A stretch of 64,000 nt of DNA from Burkholderia glumae LMG 2196 = ATCC 33617 (GCF_000960995.1 NZ_CP009435.1:2790001-2854000); one strand, 5' to 3'. Numbered from the stretch's first letter, positions 27,492-36,700 are shown. Notes: generated from the letters alone by a model not told the origin. Program-made: numbers and translations.

Positions 27492-27512
27492 CTCCGAAGT
27501 TTGGTAGTTGTC
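27492..27512 (+). promoter_or_regulatory. Shared 21-bp motif, biosynthetic operon copy
   Basis: The sequence is CTCCGAAGTTTGGTAG followed by TTGTC, 196 bp before the first biosynthetic gene. A copy matching 16 of 21 positions lies in the same orientation upstream of the Liv-type ABC operon (53065-53085), where the first 16 bases form the cleaner inverted repeat CTACCAAAGCTGGTAG. It is a candidate site for the LuxR protein or another shared regulator. Confidence 0.4.
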
Positions 27513-27707
27513 ACGCAACCCGGCAAGCGCTGAAATCAGTTATCGGCGATCGCGTGACGGCCACCGGCGGCAGGCCCGCCATTCCCGCGCGTCCGGCGCC
27601 GCGTTTCATCCAATCGATACGAACCCAGCACCTGGCGGGTATCCGTCGCGAGCCGCGACGCGCCCGCCATCCGATCACGTTTCTTTGGCCGAAGAGAGGT
27701 AGGGACG

Positions 27708-29573
27708 ATGGACCCCAGAGCACATACGCCGACGCAAGACCACGCATCGCACAGCCTGTACGGTTTCGACATGACCGAGTACCTGCGTGGCGAGTCGTAT
27801 GCGGGCCGTACCGCCTACGACGTCGCGCTGTCCGCCGCGACGCACGGCGGCATCTATCCGCTCGACCAGGCGCGTCTCGCGCTCGGCGTCCCGGAGCGCG
27901 CGGCATTGGCGGTGCTCGAACGGCACCCCGAGCTGCGCGTTCAGGCGAGCGCGCCGGCGCCGGCCGACACCACGCTGCGGCTCTACGTCAACTCGCTGGG
28001 CCGCCTGCACATCCGCCCCGCCGCCGAGCCGAAGATCGCCTACGACGAGGCGGACAGCTGGGTGGAGCTCGGCTTCGTCGACGCGGGTGCAGCCGTGCTG
28101 GCCGCCATCGAGGCCGAGGCCGAAGCATGGCGCGCGGTCGAGCGCGAAAGCATGAAGGAGGTGCGCGCCGCGCTCGATCGCGTCCATGCCGAGGGGCAGC
28201 TGCCGCGCGTGCTGGACGAGGTGATCGACCACGTCGAGCACGTCGAATCGGTCTGCTTCTACGTCGGCGACCGCTTCTTCGCGCTGATCGACCGCTACGT
28301 GAACCTGATCGACAGCAAGAGCGGCGGCGGCTTCCTGAGCGCGCTGCGCAAGCGCGATTATGCCGACTGGAGCGACGACGAGCGGCTGGTGGTGGCGGCG
28401 CTGCACGCGCTGTTCCTGTCGGGCCGTTCGGTGCGCTTCGAGGAATTCAACGGCGCGATGCTCAGCGCACGCGACGTGGTGGGGCGCCTGAACCAGCTCT
28501 CGGACAGCTACACGAAGGCGGGCTGCGAGGTGGCGGTGCCGGCCGAGCTCGACCTGTTCGAGCGCGCCGCGCTGATCCGCGAGCAGACGCTCTGCGCGAT
28601 CGGCAAGCCGTGGCTGCGCTACCGCTGGATCTACGGCCTGAACTTCCAGAAGACCGAGCGGATTCTCGACTCGACGGCCTCGACCGAGGCCGCCGACCAG
28701 TGGTATCGCGAGTTCGGCGAGGATTTCCGCGGCCTGGTCTCGCCGCACGGCGAATTCCAGCCGCCCGAGTACGTGGCGATGGCACTGCTGGCCAACGCGG
28801 CGATCGCGCGCGACGTGGCCGGCATCGGCTGCGACGCGGGCAGCCCGGCCGTCACCAGCTGGACCGAGTACCTGATCGAGAAGACGGTGGCCTCGGCGGT
28901 GCTGGCCACGCGCTCGGACTACGGCATGTCGAGCTCGCTGCGCGACATCGGGCAACTGGTCAGCTACGACGAGGCCACGCTGATCGACACGATCCACGCG
29001 CTCACGCCGGCCAGCTTCTTCACGGCCTACGTCTCGCACCGCACCGTCGAGCGCTACGGCGAGGCCGAGAGCGCGGTGATCGCGAGCTCGGTGCAAAAGC
29101 GCATGCAGTTCAACCGCTGGCACTTCATTCCCGGCAACCTCGACCGGCCGCTGGTGCGCCAGTCGCGCCACTGGTACTACCCGCCGCTCGTGCCCGACAT
29201 CTCGGCGCATTCGGACATGCACCGCGCCGCGCACAACCGGGCGCGCGTGAAGTTCTCGATTCGCGTGCCGGGGCCGGACATGTCGCGTCCGCCGCTGAAC
29301 ATCGCCGGGCGCCGCTACCGCGGCTTCTACGACGTGCGGGTGGTGCGTGCCGACGGCGCCGAGTACGGCACCGAGGACATGCTGCGCATCCGGCGCCGCA
29401 CGCTCTGGCTCGAAGCGCTCTACACCGCGCTCGCCAACTACCTGATGACGCCCGATGCGAAGCGGCTGACGATCCAGGGCTTCGCGGCCGGCAGCTACCG
29501 CAACCTTGCCGCCGACCGCCTGCCCGAGCCGGCGGTGGCGCGCGCGGCCACCATCGCGGAGGGCTCGGTCTGA
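27708..29573 (+). CDS. Unrecognised 621-aa protein, first gene of the biosynthetic operon
   Basis: This is a soluble 621-aa protein with no signal peptide or membrane segment, starting at ATG 27708 after GAGAGGTAGGGA. I do not recognise the family. The N-terminus (DMTEYLRGESYAGRTAYDVA) resembles no known catalytic motif. The middle is helical and charged (EVIDHVEHVESVCFYVGDRF; YRWIYGLNFQKTERILDST). The C-terminal third holds a cluster of His/Arg (HSDMHRAAHNRARVKFSIRV) and an Arg-rich RRYRGFYDVRVVRADG segment. There are no radical-SAM CxxxCxxC, P-loop or Rossmann signatures. Its stop overlaps the ligase start (TGATG), so it is co-translated with the acyl-activation genes and is probably an essential pathway component. 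Confidence 0.75.
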   Translation: MDPRAHTPTQDHASHSLYGFDMTEYLRGESYAGRTAYDVALSAATHGGIYPLDQARLALGVPERAALAVLERHPELRVQASAPAPADTTLRLYVNSLGRLHIRPAAEPKIAYDEADSWVELGFVDAGAAVLAAIEAEAEAWRAVERESMKEVRAALDRVHAEGQLPRVLDEVIDHVEHVESVCFYVGDRFFALIDRYVNLIDSKSGGGFLSALRKRDYADWSDDERLVVAALHALFLSGRSVRFEEFNGAMLSARDVVGRLNQLSDSYTKAGCEVAVPAELDLFERAALIREQTLCAIGKPWLRYRWIYGLNFQKTERILDSTASTEAADQWYREFGEDFRGLVSPHGEFQPPEYVAMALLANAAIARDVAGIGCDAGSPAVTSWTEYLIEKTVASAVLATRSDYGMSSSLRDIGQLVSYDEATLIDTIHALTPASFFTAYVSHRTVERYGEAESAVIASSVQKRMQFNRWHFIPGNLDRPLVRQSRHWYYPPLVPDISAHSDMHRAAHNRARVKFSIRVPGPDMSRPPLNIAGRRYRGFYDVRVVRADGAEYGTEDMLRIRRRTLWLEALYTALANYLMTPDAKRLTIQGFAAGSYRNLAADRLPEPAVARAATIAEGSV

Positions 29574-31132
29574 TGACGCGCCCGCCATCGGTGATCAACG
29601 CGGTGGCCGCGAACGGCGGCAAGCACGCCACGCAGCGCGTGACGTTCTTCCAGCAGGGCGGCCGCATCGACCTCACGCACGCACAGCTCGACGCGCTGGC
29701 CGCGCGGCTCGCGCTGCGCCTGCGCGAGGCGGGCCTGAAGCGCGGCGCGCGGATCGGCATCGTCGCGCGCAACGGGCTGGCCTGGGTGCTGCTCGACCTG
29801 GCCGCGCTGAAGGCCGGCTATGTCACGGCCGGCTTCGAGTTCGGCAAGTTCGAGGCCAACCGCGAGCTGGTCGAGCGCTATGCCCTCGACGCGATCCTGG
29901 CCGACGGCGGCGCGCCGTTCGCCGCGCGCGGCGTCCACGACCTGCGCGAGCTCGTCGAGGCGGTGGTGGCGCAGGCCGGCGACGGCCGCGAGGTCGATCC
30001 GGTCGCGCCGGCGTTCGACACGGCCGTCTATGGCGAGGACGACGTCACCACCATCAAGTTCACCTCGGGCAGCTCGGGCGAGCCGAAGGGGCTGGCCGCG
30101 CGCGTCGGCAGCATCGACGCCTCGCTCGCGGCGGTCCAGCAGATCTACGCGCACGGCCCCGACGACGACCTGCTGGTGTTCCTGCCGCTGTCGCTGCTGC
30201 AACAGCGCTACTGGATCTACTCGGCGCTGGCGTATGGCCATGCCACCACCGTCACGCGCTTCGAGTACGCGCTCGAGATCGCGCGCCGGCAGCCGCCCAC
30301 CGTGGTAATGGGCGTACCGGGCTTCTTCGACGGCGTGAAGAAGCGCATCGAACGGCTCACGCCGGCCGGCGAGACGGATCCGGCCGCACGGCGCCTGCGC
30401 ATCGATGCGCTGCTGGGCGGCCGCATCCGCTACCTGTGGACCGGCTCGGCGCCGGCCAACCCGCAGACGCTGCGTTTCTTCGAGGAGGCCGGCGTGCCGA
30501 TCTTCGAGGGCTACGGCATGAACGAGACCTGCATCGTCAGCAAGAACTATCCGGGCCAGGCGCGCACCGGCAGCGTCGGGCGCCTGCTGCCCGGTAAGCG
30601 CGCGCGCATCGACGAGCACGGCGTGCTGGTGGTGGGCGCCGAGCAGCCGGTGAACACGCGCTACCTCTACAGCGCGCCCGGCGCGAGCGAAAAGATCTTC
30701 CTGCCGACGGGCGAGGTCAGGACGGGCGACCTCGCGCGCATCGACGAGGACGGCTTCCTCTACATCCTCGGGCGCGCCGACGATCTGATCGTGCTGGCCA
30801 ACGGCAAGAACGTCCACGTGCGCAGCCTGGAGGAGCGCGTGAAGGCGCACCAGGGCGTGGAGGAGTGCGTGCTGTTCGGTTCGGGCAAGCCGTTCCTGGT
30901 GGCGGTGGTGTCGCCGCAGGACGCGCGCGCCGATCACGCCGCGATCCGCGCGCACCTGAGCGAGCTGAACGCGAGCCTCGCGCCCGACGAGCGGATCGTG
31001 CGCGCGTTCATCACGCCCGAGCCGTTTCGCGGCCAGACGCGCTTCGTCACCTCGCAGTTCAAGCCGAAGCGCAACGAGATCTTCAACGCGTTCCGGCAGG
31101 AAATCGACCAACTCTATGGAGCTTCAGCGTGA
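29573..31132 (+). CDS. AMP-dependent acyl ligase (acyl-ACP loading)
   Basis: This is a 519-aa ANL-superfamily adenylating enzyme. The P-loop-like TIKFTSGSSGEPKG is followed by A5 GYGMNET, A7 GEVRTGDLARIDEDGF and A10 FKPKRNEIFN with the catalytic Lys. It activates a carboxylic acid with ATP and passes it to CoA or a carrier protein. The stop overlaps the next gene, a carrier protein, by 4 bp, so loading onto that ACP is likely. The substrate pocket cannot be read with confidence; it lacks the amino-acid-binding Asp context of NRPS A domains. It presumably supplies the starter unit of the type II PKS. Confidence 0.85.
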   Translation: MTRPPSVINAVAANGGKHATQRVTFFQQGGRIDLTHAQLDALAARLALRLREAGLKRGARIGIVARNGLAWVLLDLAALKAGYVTAGFEFGKFEANRELVERYALDAILADGGAPFAARGVHDLRELVEAVVAQAGDGREVDPVAPAFDTAVYGEDDVTTIKFTSGSSGEPKGLAARVGSIDASLAAVQQIYAHGPDDDLLVFLPLSLLQQRYWIYSALAYGHATTVTRFEYALEIARRQPPTVVMGVPGFFDGVKKRIERLTPAGETDPAARRLRIDALLGGRIRYLWTGSAPANPQTLRFFEEAGVPIFEGYGMNETCIVSKNYPGQARTGSVGRLLPGKRARIDEHGVLVVGAEQPVNTRYLYSAPGASEKIFLPTGEVRTGDLARIDEDGFLYILGRADDLIVLANGKNVHVRSLEERVKAHQGVEECVLFGSGKPFLVAVVSPQDARADHAAIRAHLSELNASLAPDERIVRAFITPEPFRGQTRFVTSQFKPKRNEIFNAFRQEIDQLYGASA

Positions 31133-31386
31133 GCGAAATTGAAACGATCGTGCGGCGCCACCTCGCCGAGGCGGCGGGCAAGGATGCCGCCGGGGCCGCG
31201 GCGCTGCCGCTCGACGCCGACCTCGTCTACGACCTCGGCCTGACCTCGCTGGACCTGATCGTGCTGATGAGCACGGTCTGCGAAAGCGCGGGCGTGCCGC
31301 TGACCGAATTCACCGAGGACGATCTGGCGGCGCTGCGCAGCGCGCGCGACATCGTCGGCCTGCTGTCCTCGAAAGCCGTGACCTGA
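31129..31386 (+). CDS. Acyl carrier protein 1
   Basis: This is an 85-aa four-helix carrier protein. The phosphopantetheine attachment Ser40 lies in YDLGLTSLDLIVLM. The start is GTG 31129, overlapping the ligase stop by 4 bp (GTGA) and preceded by TGGAG. The sequence is acidic and of normal ACP length. Its position directly behind the ligase suggests it receives the activated starter. Confidence 0.85.
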   Translation: MSEIETIVRRHLAEAAGKDAAGAAALPLDADLVYDLGLTSLDLIVLMSTVCESAGVPLTEFTEDDLAALRSARDIVGLLSSKAVT

Positions 31387-31402
31387 TCCAGACGGAGACG
31401 AC

Positions 31403-31990
31403 ATGACCTGGAACATCCCCGCGATACTGAACACGACGCTCGAGAACGAGGTCGTCACGCTGCGCCGCATCGGGCTCGACGACAAGGACGGCTTCGCGCG
31501 CATCGCCTACGACCCGCAGAGCTGGACCTACATGGTGTCGGTGGTGCACGACGAGCCGAGCCTGGTGGCGTTCCTCGAACGCGCGATCGCCGATTCGCTG
31601 GCCGGCACGCGCGTGGTGTTCGCGATCATCGACCGCAAGAGCGGCCAGTTCGCCGGCACCAGCGCGTTCGGCAATCTCGCGGCCGCCGACCGGCGCCTCG
31701 AGATCGGCTGGTCGTGGCTCGGCGCGCCGTATCGCGGCACCGCCGTGAACCGCGCGGCCAAGGGCCTGCTGCTCGACTACGCGTTCGGCGAGCTCGGCTG
31801 CGAGCGCGTCGAGTTCAAGACCGACGTGCTCAACGAGCGCGCGCGGGCCGGCCTGCGCGGCATCGGCGCGACCGAGGAAGGCGTGATGCGCAGCTTCAAC
31901 TTCATGCCGAGCGGCCGGCGCCGCGACGCGGTCTATTACTCGATCCTCAAATCGGAGTGGCCCGATGTCCGCGCAACCCGTTTTCGCTGA
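31403..31990 (+). CDS. GNAT-family N-acetyltransferase (RimJ/RimL type)
   Basis: This is a 195-aa GNAT. Motifs include TLRRIGLDDKDGFARIAYDP at the start, a central beta strand FAIIDRKSGQFAGTSAFGNL, LEIGWSWLGAPYRGTAVNR with the acetyl-CoA-binding turn, and ERVEFKTDVLNERARAGLRG typical of RimJ/RimL-type acetyltransferases. It would acylate an amine on a protein or, in this setting, on a small-molecule intermediate. Its 3' end overlaps the Ntn-hydrolase gene by 26 bp. The pairing of an N-acyltransferase with an Ntn amidase suggests temporary N-protection of a pathway intermediate (inference). Confidence 0.82.
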   Translation: MTWNIPAILNTTLENEVVTLRRIGLDDKDGFARIAYDPQSWTYMVSVVHDEPSLVAFLERAIADSLAGTRVVFAIIDRKSGQFAGTSAFGNLAAADRRLEIGWSWLGAPYRGTAVNRAAKGLLLDYAFGELGCERVEFKTDVLNERARAGLRGIGATEEGVMRSFNFMPSGRRRDAVYYSILKSEWPDVRATRFR

Positions 31991-33077
31991 CCCGGCCGCG
32001 GCCGCCGCGCCGCCCGCCTCGCCGTTCCTGATCGAGGCGGATCTCGACGCCGCGCGCTGCCTGCGCCTTGCCGGCTCGCGCCGCGAGGTCGGCCGCCAGC
32101 ACGGCGCGGCGCTGCGCGAGCCGATCGCGCGCTTTCTCGGCGATCGCGTCACGCGGCTCGAGCCGCTCGTCTCGGCACGCCGCCTGCACGAGTTCGCGCC
32201 GCTGATCGCCAGCCACACCCGCGAGATCGAACGCGTGCTGCCCGAGCTGGCCGAGGAAATCCACGGCCTGGCCGAGGGCGCCGACATCGCCACCGAGGAT
32301 GCGTTCCTGCTGCAGCTGCGCCGCGAGCTGTCGGGTTTCCAGCGGATTCCGGCGCGCGGCGATTGCACCACCTTCGGGCGGCATGCCGGCGGCGAATCGA
32401 TCGTCGCGCAGACCATCGACCTGAACGGCGACATGGCCGGCGAGCTGAACGTGCTCGAGATCGCCGGCGCCCCGGGCGCGGCGCGGCCGGCCGGCGTGGC
32501 GCTGCTCAGCTTCACGGGCCTGGTCGGCTACCTCGGCATCAACGATCGCGGCCTCGCGATCGGGCTGAACCTGGTGCTCGGCGGCCAGTGGCGGCCCGGC
32601 ATCCCCGGCTACCTGGCGATCCGCCATCTGCTCGAGCGCTGCGCGAGCGTGGACGAATGCCTCGACACGCTGCAGGCGCTGCCGCTCGCGAGCTCGCGCG
32701 CGCTGACGATCGCCGACGCGGCGCGCGTGGTGACGGTGGAGTACACGCCCGATGCGCTGGTGGTGCTGGAGGGCGCGCAGCACGCGCACGCGAACCACTT
32801 CCTGCACCCCGGGCTCGCGTCCGACGACGCGCTCAATCCGTTCGCGCGCAGCTCGTCGCTGCGCCGGCTCGAGGCCTGCCGCGAGCTGCTGGCGAGCCTG
32901 CCGGCCGGGGCCGACGCGCGCGCCTGTCTCGACGGCCTGGCGCGCGCGCCGATCGAGGTGCCGCCCACCGGCGACGTGCGCCGCGAATGCACGGTGGCCT
33001 CGGTGGCGATGTTCCCCGCGCGCCGCGCGCTGCACGTGCGCGGCCGGCCGGCCGCGCCGCCCGCGGCAGGGGCCTGA
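31965..33077 (+). CDS. C45-type Ntn autoproteolytic acyltransferase/hydrolase
   Basis: This is a 370-aa relative of isopenicillin-N acyltransferase. The family's autoprocessing site is visible as RGDCTTFGRHAGG with Cys134 as the nascent N-terminal nucleophile. It follows the helical N-terminal alpha chain (REVGRQHGAALREPIARFL, ELAEEIHGLAEGADI), and LVGYLGINDRGLAIGLNLVL is a conserved beta-chain block. Such enzymes cleave or exchange acyl groups on amides. In this locus it could remove an N-acyl group placed by the adjacent GNAT, or transfer the completed acyl chain from CoA/ACP to an amine. Confidence 0.85.
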   Translation: MSAQPVFADPAAAAAPPASPFLIEADLDAARCLRLAGSRREVGRQHGAALREPIARFLGDRVTRLEPLVSARRLHEFAPLIASHTREIERVLPELAEEIHGLAEGADIATEDAFLLQLRRELSGFQRIPARGDCTTFGRHAGGESIVAQTIDLNGDMAGELNVLEIAGAPGAARPAGVALLSFTGLVGYLGINDRGLAIGLNLVLGGQWRPGIPGYLAIRHLLERCASVDECLDTLQALPLASSRALTIADAARVVTVEYTPDALVVLEGAQHAHANHFLHPGLASDDALNPFARSSSLRRLEACRELLASLPAGADARACLDGLARAPIEVPPTGDVRRECTVASVAMFPARRALHVRGRPAAPPAAGA

Positions 33078-33203
33078 GCCGTGCTCCGGCCGCCGCGGCG
33101 CAGGCGAGACAGGAGCCGGCTGCCCGCCACACCCGACAGCAGAACCCGCAACGCAACCAACGCCTCACCCCAGCGAACCCTCATCGTCCCCAGGAGAAAT
33201 TCG

Positions 33204-33539
33204 ATGACCTATGTCGTGACCGAGAACTGCATCCAGTGCAAGCACACCGATTGCGTCGACGTGTGTCCCGTCGACTGCTTTCACGAAGGCGAGAACTTCC
33301 TCGCGATCGATCCCGACGAATGCATCGACTGCGGCGTGTGCGAACCCGAATGCCCGGTGGACGCGATCCGCCAGGACAGCGCACTCGCCCCCGAGCAGCG
33401 CATCTTCCTCGACCTGAACCGCGAGCTGGCGCAGAACTGGCCCAGCATCACCAGCAAGCGGGCGGCACTGCCCGACGCCGCGCGCTGGAAGGACGTCGAG
33501 GGCAAGCTCGAACACCTGAAGCGCGACGTGATCGCGTAA
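33204..33539 (+). CDS. 7Fe ferredoxin (FdxA-like)
   Basis: This is a 111-aa ferredoxin starting at ATG 33204 after AGGAGA. The first cluster region is [18 protein letters not shown], the second [16 protein letters not shown]; the C-terminal extension [20 protein letters not shown] is usual in the FdxA family with one [3Fe-4S] and one [4Fe-4S] cluster. It is a duplicate of a housekeeping family placed in the biosynthetic operon, most likely as the electron carrier between the operon's ferredoxin reductase (45542-46318) and its oxygenases. Confidence 0.9.
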   Translation: MTYVVTENCIQCKHTDCVDVCPVDCFHEGENFLAIDPDECIDCGVCEPECPVDAIRQDSALAPEQRIFLDLNRELAQNWPSITSKRAALPDAARWKDVEGKLEHLKRDVIA

Positions 33540-33554
33540 GGCGAGGGAGCCGGC

Positions 33555-35036
33555 ATGTCGAATTCCTCCACCCTCGCGCCGGGCGCCGCCGCCCCGGTCC
33601 GGCCGCATCGCCGCATGCTGCCGCTGCTGCTGATCGGGCAGGGCATGGCGGCGATGGATACCTCGATCGTCAACGTCGCGGCGCCCGCGCTGCGCGCCGA
33701 CCTGGGCATCTCGGGCGCGCTGCTGCAGCTCGTGGTGGCCGGCTACATCCTCGCCTACGCCGTGTTCCTGATCACCGGCGCGCGCCTCGGCGACGATCAC
33801 GGCTACCGGCGCCTGTTCATCCACGGCCTGGCGATCTTCACGATCTCGTCGCTGGCCTGCGGCCTGGCGCCCGACACCTGGCTGCTGATCGCTGGGCGCC
33901 TCGCGCAGGGCGTGGGCGCGGCGATGCTGGTGCCGCAGGTGATGTCGCTGATCCAGCGCAGCTACGAGGGCCGGGAGCGGGCCCGCGCGATCGGCTACTA
34001 CTCGATGATCCTCGGGCTCGGCTCCACGGCCGGCCAGGCGCTCGGCGGGCTGATCATCACCGCGAACCTGGGCGGCCTGTCGTGGCGCCCGGCGTTCCTC
34101 ATCAACGTGCCGATCGGCATCGTGCTCTTGCTGTACGCGCCCGCGGTGCTGCCGGACCTGGCCGGCGCCAAGCGGCGCCGGCTCGATCTGGCCGGCGTGG
34201 CGCTGCTGACGGCGGCGATGCTGCTGGTGGTGGTGCCGCTCACGTTCGGCCACGACGCCGGCTGGGCCGCCTGGGTGTGGGTCGCGCTGGCCGCCGGGGT
34301 GGCCGGGCTGGCGGTGTTCCTGCGCTTCGAGCACGGCCTCGCGCGGCGCGGCGCGGCCCCGCTGCTGGATCTGGACGCGCTGCTCGCGCCCGGCATCCGT
34401 CCCGGCCTGGCGGTGGTGTCGATCGGCTTCATCGGCTACGGCGGCTGGCTGTTCGCCTGCGCGCTGTACCTGCAGACCGGGCTGGGCGATTCGCCGATGA
34501 TCTCCGGCTTCGTGTTCGCGGCCTACGCATTCGGCTTCGGCATCTCGAACGTGAGCTGGTCGAAGCTGCCGGCGCGGCTGCTGCGCTTCACGCCCGCCGC
34601 GGCGCTGGCCGTGATGGTGGTGGCCAACGCCGCGTTCGGCACCGGCGCGCGCCAGTTCGGCTGGCTGGCCGCGCTGATGGTGCCGCTGCTGTTCCTGGCC
34701 GGCGCGAGCCACGGCCTCACGTTCGGCACCACCGTCAGCCAGATGACGCAGCGCACCGCGGCGCGCCATGCGCCCGCGTTGAGCGGCCTCGTCTCCACCT
34801 CGGTGCAGCTGTCGATCGTGATCGGCGTGGCCGCGCTCGGCTCGGTCTATCTGGCCATCGCACGGCCCGGCGACGTGCCGCGCTCGGCGCAGGCCATCTC
34901 GAGCGTCACCTTCGCGATCGCGGCGCTGGCGCTGGTGGCGATCGCCTGCTCGCTGCGGCTCGCGACGATGCGGGCGGCGCCGCCGGCCGCCGTGCCCGCC
35001 GCGCGGCCCGGCGGCGACGCGCCGCGGCCGCACTGA
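33555..35036 (+). CDS. DHA2-family MFS exporter
   Basis: This is a 493-aa protein with about 14 hydrophobic segments. Helix 1 has AMDTSIVNVAAPALRADLG, the DHA2 signature. Motif A is degenerate (GARLGDDHGYRR). Helix 4-5 has GRLAQGVGAAMLVPQVMSLI and GLGSTAGQALGGLI (motif C). It sits 15 bp after the ferredoxin gene and inside the operon, so it probably exports the pathway product and may give self-resistance. Confidence 0.88.
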   Translation: MSNSSTLAPGAAAPVRPHRRMLPLLLIGQGMAAMDTSIVNVAAPALRADLGISGALLQLVVAGYILAYAVFLITGARLGDDHGYRRLFIHGLAIFTISSLACGLAPDTWLLIAGRLAQGVGAAMLVPQVMSLIQRSYEGRERARAIGYYSMILGLGSTAGQALGGLIITANLGGLSWRPAFLINVPIGIVLLLYAPAVLPDLAGAKRRRLDLAGVALLTAAMLLVVVPLTFGHDAGWAAWVWVALAAGVAGLAVFLRFEHGLARRGAAPLLDLDALLAPGIRPGLAVVSIGFIGYGGWLFACALYLQTGLGDSPMISGFVFAAYAFGFGISNVSWSKLPARLLRFTPAAALAVMVVANAAFGTGARQFGWLAALMVPLLFLAGASHGLTFGTTVSQMTQRTAARHAPALSGLVSTSVQLSIVIGVAALGSVYLAIARPGDVPRSAQAISSVTFAIAALALVAIACSLRLATMRAAPPAAVPAARPGGDAPRPH

Positions 35037-35135
35037 GCGCGAGATGCGCCGCGCGCTCCGCTACCGGATGCAACCCGATACCGCGAGGGTCGCCACGACC
35101 GTCGCGGCCACTCCGACCACCACGAGGATTCCGAC

Positions 35136-35438
35136 TTGAACGCCCATTCGTCCACCGCGCACCCGGCCTGGCCAGAACGGCTCGCCGAGGCACGTGCCGA
35201 GGCCATTGCCACGCTGCGCGCGATGCTCGCCGCGATGCTGCAGGTCGAGCCCGACGCGCTCGGGCTGGAACAGCCGATCGTCGAGACCGGCCTGAATTCG
35301 GTCGAGCTGATCGACCTGATCGTGCGCTGTCAGGCGCGCTACGCGATCGAACTGCCGGCCGGCTCGCTGGCGCAACTGACGCTGGCCTCGCTGGCCGAGG
35401 CCGTGGTCGCCGCCGCGCAGCGGGAGGCCGCCGCATGA
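35136..35438 (+). CDS. Acyl carrier protein 2
   Basis: This is a 100-aa carrier protein starting with TTG 35136 after GAGG. The attachment Ser55 lies in ETGLNSVELIDLIV. It is the first gene of the tightly overlapping PKS core: its stop overlaps the ketosynthase start by 4 bp (ATGA, 35435-35438). Placement beside KS and CLF marks it as the elongation ACP of the type II PKS. Confidence 0.85.
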   Translation: MNAHSSTAHPAWPERLAEARAEAIATLRAMLAAMLQVEPDALGLEQPIVETGLNSVELIDLIVRCQARYAIELPAGSLAQLTLASLAEAVVAAAQREAAA

Positions 35439-36700
35439 GCCCGCCGGTCGCGATCACCGGGATCGGCCTGATCTCGCCGGCCGGCTCCACGCCCGCCGCG
35501 CTGTGGGCCGCGCTGGCCGGGCGCGCCGAGCTGCGCGGCCCCTGGCCGAAGCGCTCGCTCGCGGCCTATCCGGTCGACAACTGCGTGGCGATCCCCGAGG
35601 CCCAGTGGCGCGCGCTCGATGTGGCGCGCGGCGGCGTCGAGAACCGCGCCGCGGCGCTGGCGCGCTTCGCCGTGGAGCGCTGCCTGGAGGCGGCGGGGCT
35701 GGCCCACGGCGGGCCGGCCGAGCCGGCTGCGGGCGCCGCGCCGGCCGGGATGCGGATCGGCTGCGTGCTCGGCACCACCACCGCCGGCGTCGAGGTGGCC
35801 GAGAACGCGCTGCTGGGCCGCCATGGCGGCGAGGCGGCCGGCGTGGCCGAGTTCGACGCGAGCCGGCTTCTGCCCGGCGACGCCGCGCGCTGGCAGGGGC
35901 CGCTTGCCGTGCTGTCCACGGCCTGCTCGTCGGGGCTGCTCGCGCCGTCGCTGGCGATCGACGCGCTGCTGGCGGGCGAGGCCGATGCGATGGTGGCCGG
36001 CGGCGTGGACGTGCTGCTCGAATACACGGTGTGCGGCTTCAACGGCCTGCGCGTGGCCACCCGCGACGCCTGCCGGCCGTTCGACGCGAGCCGGCAGGGC
36101 GTGGTGCTCTCGGAGGGCGCGGCCTGCGTCTGCCTGGAGCGGCTCGACGCGGCGCTGGCGCGGCGCGCCACGATCCACGCGGTGGTGAGCGCGCGCGCGG
36201 CCGGCTGTGACGCCGCGCATGCCACCGCGCCCGACATCGAGGGCGTGGCGCGCACGCTGATCGCGGCGCTGACCGCGCCGGCCGCGCATGGCGGGCGTGC
36301 CGCGCGGCCGGCCGGCGTGTTCGCGCACGGCACCGGCACGCCGACCAACGACATCGCCGAGATCACCGCGCTGCGCGCCGCCTTCGCGGCCGCGTTCGGC
36401 AGCGACGCGCTGCCGCCCGTCACCTCGATCAAGGCCACGCTCGGCCATCCGCAGGCGGCGGCCGGGGCCTTCTCGCTCGCGGCCGCGTGCCTCGCGCTGC
36501 GGCATCGGAGCTTGCCGCCCACCGCGAATCTCCAGGCGCGCGACGCCGCGCTCGGCGACGCGCCGATCGTCGACGGCGCGGGCTGGCCGCTCGAGGGCGC
36601 CAGCGTGCTGGTGGACGCGTTCGGCTTCGGCGGCAACAACTGCGTGATGGTGCTGACCGATCCGGCCGCGCTGCACGAGCTCGAGGAGGGCGCGGCATGA
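35435..36700 (+). CDS. Beta-ketoacyl-ACP synthase (KS-alpha of a type II PKS)
   Basis: This is a 421-aa FabF-like ketosynthase with the complete catalytic triad: Cys164 (STACSSGLLAPS), His298 (FAHGTGTPTND) and His338 (IKATLGHPQAAAG). Its length is normal. It overlaps the ACP gene upstream and the chain-length-factor gene downstream by 4 bp each, ensuring equal synthesis. The organisation ACP-KS-CLF with separate KR and DH enzymes is the one used by aryl polyenes and other highly reducing type II systems, in which each round leaves a double bond. Confidence 0.9.
   Translation: MSPPVAITGIGLISPAGSTPAALWAALAGRAELRGPWPKRSLAAYPVDNCVAIPEAQWRALDVARGGVENRAAALARFAVERCLEAAGLAHGGPAEPAAGAAPAGMRIGCVLGTTTAGVEVAENALLGRHGGEAAGVAEFDASRLLPGDAARWQGPLAVLSTACSSGLLAPSLAIDALLAGEADAMVAGGVDVLLEYTVCGFNGLRVATRDACRPFDASRQGVVLSEGAACVCLERLDAALARRATIHAVVSARAAGCDAAHATAPDIEGVARTLIAALTAPAAHGGRAARPAGVFAHGTGTPTNDIAEITALRAAFAAAFGSDALPPVTSIKATLGHPQAAAGAFSLAAACLALRHRSLPPTANLQARDAALGDAPIVDGAGWPLEGASVLVDAFGFGGNNCVMVLTDPAALHELEEGAA

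Noticed and set aside
33204..33539. Ferredoxin as evidence for a nitrogenase or P450 system
   Set aside because: No nif or cytochrome P450 genes are present; the carrier most simply serves the diiron oxygenases.
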